Shown here: positions 1 to 8,761 of the stretch, piece after piece
Layout: the number at the start of each line of letters is the position of its first letter
Numbering within the stretch: the first letter of the stretch is position 1
Origin: a bacterium
GTDB taxonomy: Bacteria; Auribacterota; UBA3054; JAPLST01
Length of the DNA: 39,641 bases
Reading direction: 5' to 3'
Assembly: GCA_026417575.1 (NCBI GenBank)
Contig: JAOACZ010000086.1
Location: 1 to 39,641 of the forward strand
Notes under the pieces: generated by a model
The model's input: only the letters and a program-made list of their open reading frames with translations
Told to the model about the DNA's origin: nothing
Databases searched by the model: none
Translations under genes and position numbers: made by a program

Positions 1-1
1 A

Positions 2-154
2 GGTGACACTCTGTACGGTGTATCAAGTGTAGCCCATGGGGTGCGTGCCGTGCGGAGTGAGCGGGCGGAGGTCCTGCGGTTTCGGAGCGATTTGCGCCAT
101 TATTTGACACGGGTGTTAGAGCCCGGGAGCGAGAAGCGGAGGGGATCACGCTAA
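2..154 (+). CDS. C-terminal end of an unidentified protein (5' truncated by window edge)
   Basis: An open frame enters from the left edge and runs 50 codons to a TAA at 152-154. The visible tail is Arg-rich and soluble-looking and ends in E-K-R-R-G-S-R. Codon choice (GCG, GTG, CGG, GAG) matches the downstream pilus-type genes. The next gene starts 18 bases after the stop, so this is probably the previous member of the same operon. Too little is visible to name a family. The other two plus-strand frames are closed early by stops. Confidence 0.5.
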   Translation, partial: GDTLYGVSSVAHGVRAVRSERAEVLRFRSDLRHYLTRVLEPGSEKRRGSR

Positions 155-172
155 GTGAGAGAAGGAGGGTCC

Positions 173-976
173 ATGCGCAAGACGATTCACCACTTATTAA
201 TGCTTCCACGAAGCATTCGGGTGCGGATGATGTCGGGCTTTGCACTGATGGGAGTATTGCCTATGTTGGTTAGCGTGTACGTGCTCACGAACCAGATTGC
301 GCCAGTGCGGCAAGGGGTGCCGTGGATGTGCGTGATGATACTGCTGAGCGTAGTGTTAGTGCTGGCGGGGAGTCATCTGATGCGGGAGTCGGTCTGGAGT
401 GTTATCAATGTGGCACGAACGGCGGACGAATTGTTGCGGCAGGCGAAAGAGGGTGCAGATGCGCGGGAGGTGGTGCGTTTGGAGCGGTTGCTGTGTTACA
501 TGGAAGATCAGCTTGCTGCGGCACGTCGGGCTTTGCAGGTGTATCGCGACGTAGCGCGGCGAGAGACGCGGAGTTATCGGTTACCCCCGCTGATTCCTGG
601 GCAGTTGGTGCGCGCGCGGTTAGAAGAAGAGCTAGCGCGTAGCCGACGCGAAGGGAGTATGGTGACAGTATTTGCGTGGGAGACGGCGGTGGTCAGTGCG
701 GAAGAGGAAAGAGACGAGACGCATGTGCCGTTATGGCTGCAGGAAGTGCTACGGAAGTCGGGGGCGGTGTTAGACGGTGTGGGGAGGGTACGCGCGGGTT
801 ATTGGGTGGGTGTTGCGCGAGGATTAGAGGCGGAGCAAGTGCCGGGGGTATTGACGACGATGAAACGTGTGGCGTTGACGCATGGGATTGATGCGGCGAT
901 GAAGGTATGGGTGAGCCCGCGCGAGGAGGTGGATGTGAGAGAGGTTATGCGTGGGATAGGAGAGGAGAGGGGGTAA
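173..976 (+). CDS. Inner-membrane protein with degenerate GGDEF-like domain, pilus/secretion operon
   Basis: 267 residues. I chose ATG 173 over an upstream GTG at 155 because GAAGGAGGG lies just upstream at ideal spacing. Two hydrophobic segments (about residues 21-40 and 51-69) are followed by a helical, probably coiled-coil linker (75-125). A C-terminal domain (about 138-260) follows the pattern of diguanylate cyclases: the R-L-E-E-E-L-A-R-S-R-R-E-G helix, then a hydrophobic strand, then a V-G-R-V-R-A-G-Y-W-V-G-V-A hairpin. The hairpin stands where GGDEF should be. The signature residues are absent, so catalysis is unlikely; a structural or nucleotide-sensing role is inferred. Its stop overlaps the next start (TAATG), so translation is probably coupled to the MshEN protein. 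Confidence 0.6.
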   Translation: MRKTIHHLLMLPRSIRVRMMSGFALMGVLPMLVSVYVLTNQIAPVRQGVPWMCVMILLSVVLVLAGSHLMRESVWSVINVARTADELLRQAKEGADAREVVRLERLLCYMEDQLAAARRALQVYRDVARRETRSYRLPPLIPGQLVRARLEEELARSRREGSMVTVFAWETAVVSAEEERDETHVPLWLQEVLRKSGAVLDGVGRVRAGYWVGVARGLEAEQVPGVLTTMKRVALTHGIDAAMKVWVSPREEVDVREVMRGIGEERG

Positions 977-1431
977 TGGCGGCGAGACTGTTTAGCCCGG
1001 AGACGACGCTTGACGAGCTGTTGCTAGTTAAGCGAAGGATTACGGAAGAGCAGTTGGCGGAGGTGCGGCGAGTACAAGCGATTGAAGGGGGTGGCTGGGC
1101 GAGCCACTTTGTTGATGCGGGCTGCATCAGCGAAAACGAATTGCTCCAGTTGGTGATCAGTGAAACGGGCCTACCGTACTTGCCGGTATTACGGGTCACA
1201 CTGAAGCCTGACTTAGTACGTGAATTCACGACGGAATTTCTGACAACCTTCGAATGCCTGCCAATTGATGAGATTCCGCCGGTTTTGACCCTCGCGACGC
1301 CGAATCCTTTTCAAGTGGAGTTATTACGCAGTCGCAAGAGTGCAGTCCGGGAGGTACAACTATTTGTTTGCCGGGTGAGCGAGTGGCGGGAATGTATGCG
1401 GCGGATAACGCAGGAGCGCGGTGTGACATGA
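976..1431 (+). CDS. Stand-alone MshEN/GspE N-terminal domain protein
   Basis: 151 residues beginning at the ATG that overlaps the previous stop by one base. The whole protein resembles the N-terminal domain of PilB/GspE/MshE ATPases: a T-L-D-E-L-L helix, a T-E-E-Q-L repeat, an F-V-D-A-G-C-I-S-E-N-E-L-L block and a T-G-L-P-Y-L-P motif. It has no ATPase domain. MshEN domains in the MshE family bind cyclic di-GMP; that applies here only by family analogy. It overlaps the following ATPase start (ATGA at 1428-1431), and that ATPase carries its own copy of the same domain, so this looks like a duplicated, freed domain. A partner or regulator of the pilus ATPase is the best inference. Confidence 0.65.
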   Translation: MAARLFSPETTLDELLLVKRRITEEQLAEVRRVQAIEGGGWASHFVDAGCISENELLQLVISETGLPYLPVLRVTLKPDLVREFTTEFLTTFECLPIDEIPPVLTLATPNPFQVELLRSRKSAVREVQLFVCRVSEWRECMRRITQERGVT

Positions 1432-3140
1432 GTGTTGAGGGACACTATCCAGACAGTTTTGCTGAGGAGCTCGTCGCGTGTGGATTATTACGGGAAGAGG
1501 AGCGGCAAGAAGCGCAACGGGAACAGCAAACGCGGGGGGGGCGATTGTGTGATATTTTGGTAGAAAAGGGGTATGTGACAGAACGTACCCTTCTGGGGTG
1601 TTTTGCCCGCGTACACCATATACCACCTGTGAGCCTCGAAAGCTTGCAGATTGAAGCAGAGGTGTTGGAGCTGGTGCCCGAAAAGGTGGCAACATACTAC
1701 AAGGCAGTGCCAGTTGGTCGGGCGGGAAACTATCTGACCGTAGCGATGGTGGACCCGCTGAATGTGTTCGCGTTAGACGATTTGGCGCTCATCACGAGTT
1801 TGAAAATTATTCCTGTAGTGGCCTTAGCGTCTGAAATTCAAGCGACACTTGAGCGGCATTATCATCAGACCGAACAATTCGAGGAGATCATCGCGACAAT
1901 TGAGGGAAGCGAAGACATCAGCGAGGCTCAGATTGGGCCACGAGAGGTAAATCTCGACCAACTGCGCGAGGAGCCGAGTGCGCCGGTTGTGAAGCTGGTG
2001 AATTTGATATTAACCCAGGCAATCGATGAGCGGGCGAGTGACATTCACTTTGAGCCGTTTGAACGGAAGGTAGTGATTCGGAATCGGATAGATGGGGTTT
2101 TGTATGAACGTTCGAGCCCGCCACCTGCGATGTATCGGGCGATCTTGTCGCGTTTAAAGGTGATGGCACAGCTTGACATTGCTGAGCACCGGCTGCCGCA
2201 AGACGGGCGGTTTCGGATACGGACGCGGGGAAGGGAGGTAGACTTTCGCGTTTCCACATTGCCGACAGCGTATGGAGAGAAAGTGGTGCTGCGCGTGCTT
2301 GATAAAGGCATGCAAGCGATGGATATTGATCGTTTGGGGTTAGATGCGGCGAGCTTAGAACGTTTTAAGCAGGCATTGGACGCACCACACGGGATGATCT
2401 TCGTGACAGGGCCAACAGGGAGCGGCAAGACGACAACATTGTACGCCTGTTTGCAGCGCTTGAATACGCCGCGGGTGAACATTGTCACGATTGAGGATCC
2501 GATCGAGTATCAATTTCCTGGGATTAATCAAGTGAATGTAAATCCGGACGTTGGCTTAACATTTGCGGCGGGGTTACGCTCGATCCTCCGGCAGGACCCG
2601 GACATCATCATGGTTGGGGAAGTGCGCGACACAGAAACGGCGGATATTGCGGTAAAGGCGGCGTTAACAGGGCATTTGGTGTTGACGACATTACACACCA
2701 ATGATGCTGCGAGTACGTTTGCTCGTTTGGTCGACATGGGAGTGGAACCGTATTTGATCGCTTCGGCGGTGAATCTTGTGGCAGCGCAACGATTGTGTCG
2801 GCGGCTGTGCACGCGCTGCAAACGCAGTGTGACGATTGATCCGGGTGTGCTGGAACGGGCACAGTTCAGATTGGGAGCGGGTCAGGGAGCTAGTTTTTGT
2901 GGACCTGTAGGATGTCAATACTGCCGCAACACGGGGTATGCGGGGCGATTGGCGCTGATCGAGGTTCTGACGGTAACTGAAGCGATGCGGCGAATGATTA
3001 TGACCAACCGAGAAGCCATGCAGATCAAGCAGCTCGCGCTGGCTGAGGGCATGCAGTCGTTGCGACAGTGTGGGCTTGCGCGAGCTGCCGAAGGTATTAC
3101 GTCGTTAGAAGAGGTGCTACGGGTGACCACAGCCGATTGA
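1428..3140 (+). CDS. pilB: Type IV pilus assembly / type II secretion ATPase PilB/GspE
   Basis: 570 residues; ATG 1428 overlaps the previous stop (ATGA). The N-terminal MshEN-like domain (about 8-155) is followed by the secretion ATPase core: D-E-R-A-S-D-I-H-F-E-P, Walker A G-P-T-G-S-G-K-T-T-T (from residue 328), Asp box I-E-D-P-I-E-Y, Walker B R-Q-D-P-D-I-I-M-V-G-E-V-R-D and His box T-G-H-L-V-L-T-T-L-H-T-N. A zinc-binding cysteine cluster follows (C-R-R-L-C-T-R-C, then C-Q-Y-C-R-N-T-G-Y). All catalytic elements are present. The cytoplasmic hexamer powers pilin or pseudopilin polymerisation through the PilC/GspF platform encoded next. PilB and GspE cannot be separated with certainty; the PilS/PilR pair downstream favours a pilus. 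Confidence 0.92.
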   Translation: MSVEGHYPDSFAEELVACGLLREEERQEAQREQQTRGGRLCDILVEKGYVTERTLLGCFARVHHIPPVSLESLQIEAEVLELVPEKVATYYKAVPVGRAGNYLTVAMVDPLNVFALDDLALITSLKIIPVVALASEIQATLERHYHQTEQFEEIIATIEGSEDISEAQIGPREVNLDQLREEPSAPVVKLVNLILTQAIDERASDIHFEPFERKVVIRNRIDGVLYERSSPPPAMYRAILSRLKVMAQLDIAEHRLPQDGRFRIRTRGREVDFRVSTLPTAYGEKVVLRVLDKGMQAMDIDRLGLDAASLERFKQALDAPHGMIFVTGPTGSGKTTTLYACLQRLNTPRVNIVTIEDPIEYQFPGINQVNVNPDVGLTFAAGLRSILRQDPDIIMVGEVRDTETADIAVKAALTGHLVLTTLHTNDAASTFARLVDMGVEPYLIASAVNLVAAQRLCRRLCTRCKRSVTIDPGVLERAQFRLGAGQGASFCGPVGCQYCRNTGYAGRLALIEVLTVTEAMRRMIMTNREAMQIKQLALAEGMQSLRQCGLARAAEGITSLEEVLRVTTAD

Positions 3141-3145
3141 GGCAG

Positions 3146-4357
3146 ATGAAAGCGTTTCGTTGCACGTATCGAGAGCCAAATGGGACGGTACGAAGCGTGC
3201 GGATTGAAGCGGAGACGCAGGCGGAGGTTGTTGAGGGGCTGGCGGCACGTGATTACTTAGTGCTCTCGGTAGTAGAAGAACCAGCTGGCTTGCGGCGACG
3301 ATGGTGGCGGCGTTCGCGGGTGAAAATAAAAGCTGATGAAGTGGTGTTGTTTGTGCGGCAGCTCGCGACGATGATAGATGCAGGCATGCCGTTATTGCAA
3401 TGTTTGCAGACGCTGGAAGACCAGGCTGAGCCTGGGGATTTTCGTAGTGTGCTACACGGATTAGTTGAAGATGTGACACGCGGGCGGAGTTTTTCCGAGG
3501 GGCTGGCGAATCATCCGCGCGTATTTGACAAACTATTTATCAGCATGGTGCGAGCTGGTGAGACTGGGGGTTTTTTGGCGGAGATTCTGGAGCGACTGGC
3601 GACGCACATGGAAAACGCAGCGGCGTTACGGCGCAAGATAAAGTCGGCATTGATGTATCCGGCGGTCGTGATGACGGTGGCGGTAGGCATCACGGTGTTG
3701 TTACTTGTCAAGGTAATTCCGGTATTTGAGCGGATGTTTCAGGAATCGGGAGCGGAGCTGCCGTTACCGACGCGGGTGCTAATCGGGGTAAGCCACGGGC
3801 TGCGGGAGTGGTGGTTTGTGTTGGTGCCGCTGATGGGGGGAGTGGTATGGGGGCTACGCTGGTACGGTCGGACCCCGCGCGGAAAAATGCGTATGGACCG
3901 GCTAAAATTCAAGGTGCCGATATTTGGCACACTGGTACAGAAGGTGGCGATTGCACGGTTTAGCTCAACACTTGCGACACTTCTGCAGAGTGGGGTACCG
4001 ATCATCAAGTCATTGGAGATTGTGGCGGAGAGCTCTGGTAACGAGGTTATCAACGCCGTGCTGCGCGAGGCGATGGAGCGGACGGAACGGGGAGAGCAGG
4101 TAGCGAGCGCGCTACGGAACTCAGCTTACATACCACGCATGGTGAGCAAGATGGTGGAAGTGGGGGAGAGCACTGGGCGTCTTGACCAGATGTTGGGGCG
4201 CATCGCGGCTTTTTACACGGAGCAGGTGAACACTGCGATAGCAGGTTTGACGGCGCTGATCGAGCCGTTGTTGATCATCTTTCTGGGGGTTGTGGTAGGT
4301 GGGATCATGCTTTCGATGTTCTTGCCGATCTTCAAGCTGACGACGGTGATCAGTTAG
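3146..4357 (+). CDS. pilC: Type IV pilus / type II secretion platform protein PilC/GspF
   Basis: 403 residues. ATG 3146 was preferred to the in-frame GTG at 3068, which would overlap pilB by 73 bases. After a short basic N-terminal region there are two T2SSF cytoplasmic domains (about 70-190 and 270-395). They carry the repeated patterns F-V-R-Q-L-A-T-M-I-D-A-G-M-P-L and F-S-S-T-L-A-T-L-L-Q-S-G-V-P-I, each ending in M-V-(R/E)-(A/V)-G-E-(T/S)-(G)-G. Three hydrophobic segments follow the usual family layout (about 175-195, 225-245 and the C terminus I-I-F-L-G-V-V-V-G-G). It is the inner-membrane platform on which the PilB hexamer acts. It starts 5 bases after pilB. Confidence 0.92.
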   Translation: MKAFRCTYREPNGTVRSVRIEAETQAEVVEGLAARDYLVLSVVEEPAGLRRRWWRRSRVKIKADEVVLFVRQLATMIDAGMPLLQCLQTLEDQAEPGDFRSVLHGLVEDVTRGRSFSEGLANHPRVFDKLFISMVRAGETGGFLAEILERLATHMENAAALRRKIKSALMYPAVVMTVAVGITVLLLVKVIPVFERMFQESGAELPLPTRVLIGVSHGLREWWFVLVPLMGGVVWGLRWYGRTPRGKMRMDRLKFKVPIFGTLVQKVAIARFSSTLATLLQSGVPIIKSLEIVAESSGNEVINAVLREAMERTERGEQVASALRNSAYIPRMVSKMVEVGESTGRLDQMLGRIAAFYTEQVNTAIAGLTALIEPLLIIFLGVVVGGIMLSMFLPIFKLTTVIS

Positions 4358-4363
4358 GCAGCC

Positions 4364-5947
4364 ATGGCTGTTCTGGCAGAACAGGAAGGCTTGCGCAAGC
4401 GAGTGCAGTGGATGATGATCATCCGGCTGGTGGTGATTTCGGTCACCCTGGCAATTGGGTCGTGGTTATTTGAGTTACCGCTAAGTCGTTTTTATCATTA
4501 CATTTACTTCTACTACATAGCCTCGCTGCTCTACATCATTTACCTGCAGCGATCACGCGAGGTAGCCTTTTTAGGTGTTTTGCAGATTCTCGTTGATCTC
4601 TTGGCTGTCACGTCTATTTTAGTGATCGCGGACCCGATTGACACGATGTACGGAAGCTTGTACAGCGTGGTGATTGTGTTTTCGTCGCTTGTATTTCCTC
4701 GCTGGGGGGGCATGATTACGGCGGTGACGGCGATTGTGCTGTACGCGATGTGTGTGTTGCATAGTTACCGGAGCGCACCGATCACATTTCGTGCGGCGAG
4801 CGACTATGCATTGTTTGTGACGTACATGCACACGGTGATCTTTCTCGGGATGGGGTATTTGTCGAATTACGTGAGCCGTCTTCTGCTGAAGAAGACAGAA
4901 GAGTTAAGCCAGCTGGAGGAACAGAGTAACTATGTGTTCCGCCATGTGCGGACAGGCATATTGATGGTAGATGAGGGCGGGCTGATTCGGTATGCGAATC
5001 CGGCGGCGGGGCAGATGCTGGGATGTGGGCCAAAAGATCTATTAGGATTACACTGGCATGGAGTGCTTGGGATTGACCGAGTGGACAGTGTGCAAGCGCG
5101 GAAGGAGTTGGAGGCGGGACGGGAGGTGGAAGTGATGGCGAGCCGGCGGGATGGGAGCGAGGTACCGCTTGGCATTACCGCGTCACCGGTTGCGTATCCG
5201 TCGGGACGGTCGCGATACAGTATTGTGCTATGCCGGGATTTGCATGAGCAGCGGGAACACGAACGACGGCTACGAGACGCCACGCGGTTAAGTGGTATTG
5301 TCGAATTATCGGCGACCATTGCACATGAAATTCGCAATCCACTTACGTCGGTAAGCGGGTCGGCGGAATTGTTACTAGAGCAATTGCACGATGAACGCTT
5401 GCAGGGGCTAGCGAGGACGATTATCCGGGAAGTGGAGCGACTTGATGCGATTGTCGAGGATTTCTTGACATTCACACGGCTGCGAACGATGGAACTCACC
5501 CAGTGTGACTTGAACGAATTATTAACGGACGTAGCCGTGTTGTTGTACCACAATCGGCGTTTTAAGCCGACGATGAAGATCATATATCGGGAGTTGCCGG
5601 AACCTGTACCGGTGGTGGTGGATGTGAGGCAATTTAAGCAAGCGTTGTTAAATCTGGGATTAAACGCGCTGGACGCGATGCCGAACGGGGGCGAGCTGGA
5701 GATAACCGCCGAGCCGTACGAGAGCAGAGTAGTGATTACGGTACGTGACAGCGGAGTAGGGATTCCCCCGGAGGTGCTCCCTCACATTTTTGAGCCTTTC
5801 TTTTCGACGAAGGAAGAGGGTACGGGAATTGGGTTATATGTCACACAGCGGATCGTTGAGAGTCACCGCGGAACGATTACGTGTCGTTCGGAGGTGGGGA
5901 AGGGTACAACGTTCCGCCTGGAGATACCACGGCGCATGGAGGTATAA
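4364..5947 (+). CDS. PilS-like membrane sensor histidine kinase
   Basis: 527 residues. About six hydrophobic segments in the first 180 residues form a membrane input domain of the PilS type. A PAS domain follows (about 185-300, with G-I-L-M-V-D-E-G-G and Y-A-N-P-A-A). The dimerisation/phosphoacceptor helix has A-H-E-I-R-N-P-L and phospho-His 321. The ATPase domain shows L-N-A-L-D-A-M-P (N box), D-S-G-V-G-I-P (G1), F-F-S-T-K-E-E-G-T-G-I-G-L (F/G2) and G-K-G-T-T-F. It starts 6 bases after pilC and ends 1 base before the response regulator, so the pair is certainly cognate. Control of pilin or of this operon through RpoN is inferred. Confidence 0.88.
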   Translation: MAVLAEQEGLRKRVQWMMIIRLVVISVTLAIGSWLFELPLSRFYHYIYFYYIASLLYIIYLQRSREVAFLGVLQILVDLLAVTSILVIADPIDTMYGSLYSVVIVFSSLVFPRWGGMITAVTAIVLYAMCVLHSYRSAPITFRAASDYALFVTYMHTVIFLGMGYLSNYVSRLLLKKTEELSQLEEQSNYVFRHVRTGILMVDEGGLIRYANPAAGQMLGCGPKDLLGLHWHGVLGIDRVDSVQARKELEAGREVEVMASRRDGSEVPLGITASPVAYPSGRSRYSIVLCRDLHEQREHERRLRDATRLSGIVELSATIAHEIRNPLTSVSGSAELLLEQLHDERLQGLARTIIREVERLDAIVEDFLTFTRLRTMELTQCDLNELLTDVAVLLYHNRRFKPTMKIIYRELPEPVPVVVDVRQFKQALLNLGLNALDAMPNGGELEITAEPYESRVVITVRDSGVGIPPEVLPHIFEPFFSTKEEGTGIGLYVTQRIVESHRGTITCRSEVGKGTTFRLEIPRRMEV

Positions 5948-5948
5948 G

Positions 5949-7313
5949 ATGAGCAACAGCGAAAGGGCACGCATTCTGGTGGTAGATGACGAGGAAAACA
6001 TTGTTGAGGTGATGCGCAGTGCATTGTTAAGCGAAGGGTATGATGTGCAGGCGACGAGTGATCCTCTGCGGGCGGAGCGGATGTTAGAGGAGAACGAGTA
6101 CGACTTGGTGGTGACGGATCTCAAAATGACACCGGTGGATGGGCTTGGGCTGCTCCGGCGCTGCAAGGAGCGGGATCCGCACATGCAGGTACTGTTGATC
6201 ACAGCGTTTTCGACGGTAGAGACGGCTGTGGAGGCGATGAAGGCGGGGGCGTTTGACTACATTGTCAAGCCGTTTAAGTTATCGGAGCTAAAGTTGGTAG
6301 TGCGACGTGCATTGGAGCATCGGGCGACGATCGTGGAGAACGATCAGCTAAAGGCGATGTTGCGGCAGAAATACGATCTGAGCAACATTGTGGGAGAGAG
6401 TCCAGCGATGCAGCGGGTGTTTGAACGGATTCGCAAGGTGGCGGATACTGATGCAACGGTGCTGATTACGGGGGAAAGTGGAACGGGTAAGGAACTGGTG
6501 GCGAAGGCTATTTTTGCTAATAGTCGCCGGCATGACAAACCGTTTGTCTCGATCAACTGTGGTGCGCTGCCGGAAACGTTATTAGAGTCGGAATTATTTG
6601 GGTATGTGAAAGGGGCGTTCACAGGTGCCATTGGCGATAAACGGGGCTTGTTTCAAGCGGCGGATGGAGGGACAATTTTTTTGGATGAGATTGGGCTGAC
6701 TTCGCCGGCGTTACAAGTGCGGTTACTGCGCGTACTGCAGGAGCGGGAGGTACGACGGGTAGGGGATACGAAAGATTTTAAGGTAGACGTACGGGTGATA
6801 GCGGCGACGAATGAAGATCTGCAGGCAAAGGTGAGAGAGGGCAAGTTTCGTGAAGATTTGTACTATCGGTTGAGTGTGATACCAATTCACATTCCGCCTC
6901 TGCGTGAGCGTGCGAGTGACATTCCCTTACTGGTGCAGCATTTTTTGGATCGCATCAACACAAAGACAGGAAGGAGGTATCGTGCCAGCAAGGAGTTTTT
7001 AGACCTACTGACGGTGTATGAATGGCCTGGGAATATTCGGGAGCTGGAAAATGTGATTGAGCGTGCGACAGCATTAGCGGAGGGGAACATTCTACGGCCG
7101 GAGGATCTCCCGGACAACATTGTAAGCTATCGGTCCGAGGGCGTGCCTAAAATTTCGCGTGAACTTCGAGCGGTGGTGGAAGAGACGGAGCGTGCACATA
7201 TTGCCCGGGTGCTGGATGAGACAGGCGGCAACAAAAGACTGGCGGCACGGATTATGGGTATTGACTTGGCGACACTGTATCGCAAGATGGAACGGTTAGG
7301 GATCAAGGGGTGA
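5949..7313 (+). CDS. PilR-like sigma-54-dependent response regulator (NtrC family)
   Basis: 454 residues from ATG 5949; upstream in-frame starts lie inside the kinase gene. The receiver domain (1-120) has the acidic pair D-D-E-E, phospho-Asp 57 in V-V-T-D-L-K-M and the switch Lys in I-V-K-P-F-K. The AAA+ domain (about 145-370) has Walker A G-E-S-G-T-G-K-E, the sigma-54-contacting G-A-F-T-G-A loop, Walker B G-G-T-I-F-L-D-E-I-G and R-fingers in F-R-E-D-L-Y-Y-R-L. A Fis-type helix-turn-helix closes it (G-G-N-K-R-L-A-A-R-I-M-G-I). All features needed for RpoN activation are intact. It is the last gene of the operon; I saw no clear hairpin terminator after it. Confidence 0.9.
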   Translation: MSNSERARILVVDDEENIVEVMRSALLSEGYDVQATSDPLRAERMLEENEYDLVVTDLKMTPVDGLGLLRRCKERDPHMQVLLITAFSTVETAVEAMKAGAFDYIVKPFKLSELKLVVRRALEHRATIVENDQLKAMLRQKYDLSNIVGESPAMQRVFERIRKVADTDATVLITGESGTGKELVAKAIFANSRRHDKPFVSINCGALPETLLESELFGYVKGAFTGAIGDKRGLFQAADGGTIFLDEIGLTSPALQVRLLRVLQEREVRRVGDTKDFKVDVRVIAATNEDLQAKVREGKFREDLYYRLSVIPIHIPPLRERASDIPLLVQHFLDRINTKTGRRYRASKEFLDLLTVYEWPGNIRELENVIERATALAEGNILRPEDLPDNIVSYRSEGVPKISRELRAVVEETERAHIARVLDETGGNKRLAARIMGIDLATLYRKMERLGIKG

Positions 7314-7398
7314 CCACGGGGCTGGGGCACAAAGTGAATGATGGTGCGCGAAAAAGACATGCAATCGTCGCGAAGACGGACAAGAGAGGGACAGGCGA

Positions 7399-8761
7399 CT
7401 ACGTCACCGAGGCGGTTGCGTCGTGCGAGGCGTGCTTGGTGTCAAACAGACAAGGCAAAGTTGGAGCTAGATAAGAACGAGAAGCTTCTTGTTGGAACTT
7501 GAAATTGAGAGATGGGATGGCCGGATCGCAGTTGCCAGAGCTGGTGAGGCAGCATTCGTTGTCGGAGACCATTAGCTTCGAGTGACTGAACGGGGGTGGG
7601 GGAGAACTTGAGGCAACTCCTGCCTCAAAGACCTGCGATGGTTAGCCTATCATTGTTCGTCGCATGCTGCGCAGGTTGAACGCTACCGGAGACAGGGATA
7701 TCAAATGAAAAGACTTAGCAAGGCGGGATGTGGCAAGCTGACAAGGCGCGCATCGGGAAGAAAATAGAGGATAATGATGCGTAGAGAGTGTTCGCACAGC
7801 GGAGAGCCCGAGGACGTTTTTTGGGGATGTGAGCGAAAACTTCATCTGGGTAATCAAGATCAACACGTACGATGAGGGAGCCAGGTGCGGCAATCGGGGG
7901 ATCCAATTGATTGAAAGTTCTTCACACGTGGTGAATAGGCGCCATTCGGTAAGGGCTTCATGCGCTTGCGCTACCAAGGTGCCGTGTAGCGCAAAGTGAC
8001 GGCCTTCCACAGCTGCGGGCTCTCTACGCTGACGATATATTAACTCGGTTGTTTGTGCCGCTGGGGAGGCCGTGAGAGCTGACAAGGAGGAGAAATTAAC
8101 GGTGGTTCTGAAAGCGAAGGTAGCGAGCTCGGTGGGAGTAAAGCTGGGCATGAAGAGGGCGGAGAATGCTAGCGAATTGAAAGGGCCCGCGGAGAGTGGT
8201 GGGAGGCGTGGCGAGCGCCGCGTGCGTCACCGAGCACACGCGCTTCCATTCTATGCCGCACTGCGCCGGGAGCATTAACGAACTGAAAAGCCGCCGCTGC
8301 CAGCGACGAAGATATTGAAGACAGCGGTCTGTACGCACGAGCTATGCTATCATCCTTTAGAGGTTAAGTGGCGTCGCTACTGACGTAGGGGATGCCTGCT
8401 TTAGCGAGGAGCAGCGGGGTAGGCGCAGGGGCGGAGCGGTTGGACGGAGCAGAATCAGGTGAAGCATGCAAGCGAGGAGCATGGTGGAATGGGGAGGGGG
8501 GAACAGGCCGCTGCGTGCGGAGGAGCTGGAGGCGAGGAAACGCTGCCAATTAGATGGGGAGCATGGCGTTGGGGGCGGTCAATACCAAGCAACAGATAGA
8601 GCAAGGAACGAGCAAGAGGGAACAACGGAACAACACTTGCCCAGCTCGTCGCGAGGCGGGCCTGCACTTTTAGGGAATGGCGTGTGTAGGAGCAACGGTT
8701 TTGTAGGAGGCAAAGAGAAGAAGACAAAATGGCGCCAAAGCCTGTGGAGGGATGCGCTCAT
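7399..8761 (-). pseudogene. Decayed cardiolipin synthase / phospholipase D-family gene
   Basis: No long frame is open here, but the minus strand holds pieces of a cardiolipin synthase in the right order and spacing. The first ATG (8761) overlaps the stop of the upstream phosphatase-like gene. A family-typical N-terminal membrane piece ends S-L-L-Y-L-L-L-G-I-D-R-P (near 8576-8615). HKD motif 1 reads N-H-R-stop-F-L-L-L, its Lys codon replaced by TAA (8096-8098), then H-G-L-P-S-G-T-N. Next come H-F-A-L-H-G-T-L-V-A-Q-A-H-E-A-L-T-E-W (about 7935-8000) and P-P-I-A-A-P-G-S-L-I-V-R-V-D in another frame. An intact HKD motif 2, H-S-K-L-M-V-S-D (7561-7584), is followed by S-S-G-N-C-D and S-L-N-F-K-F, with a stop at 7399. 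The pieces need several frame changes plus one nonsense codon. The HKD1-to-HKD2 distance (about 176 codons) fits the family. Confidence 0.8.
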
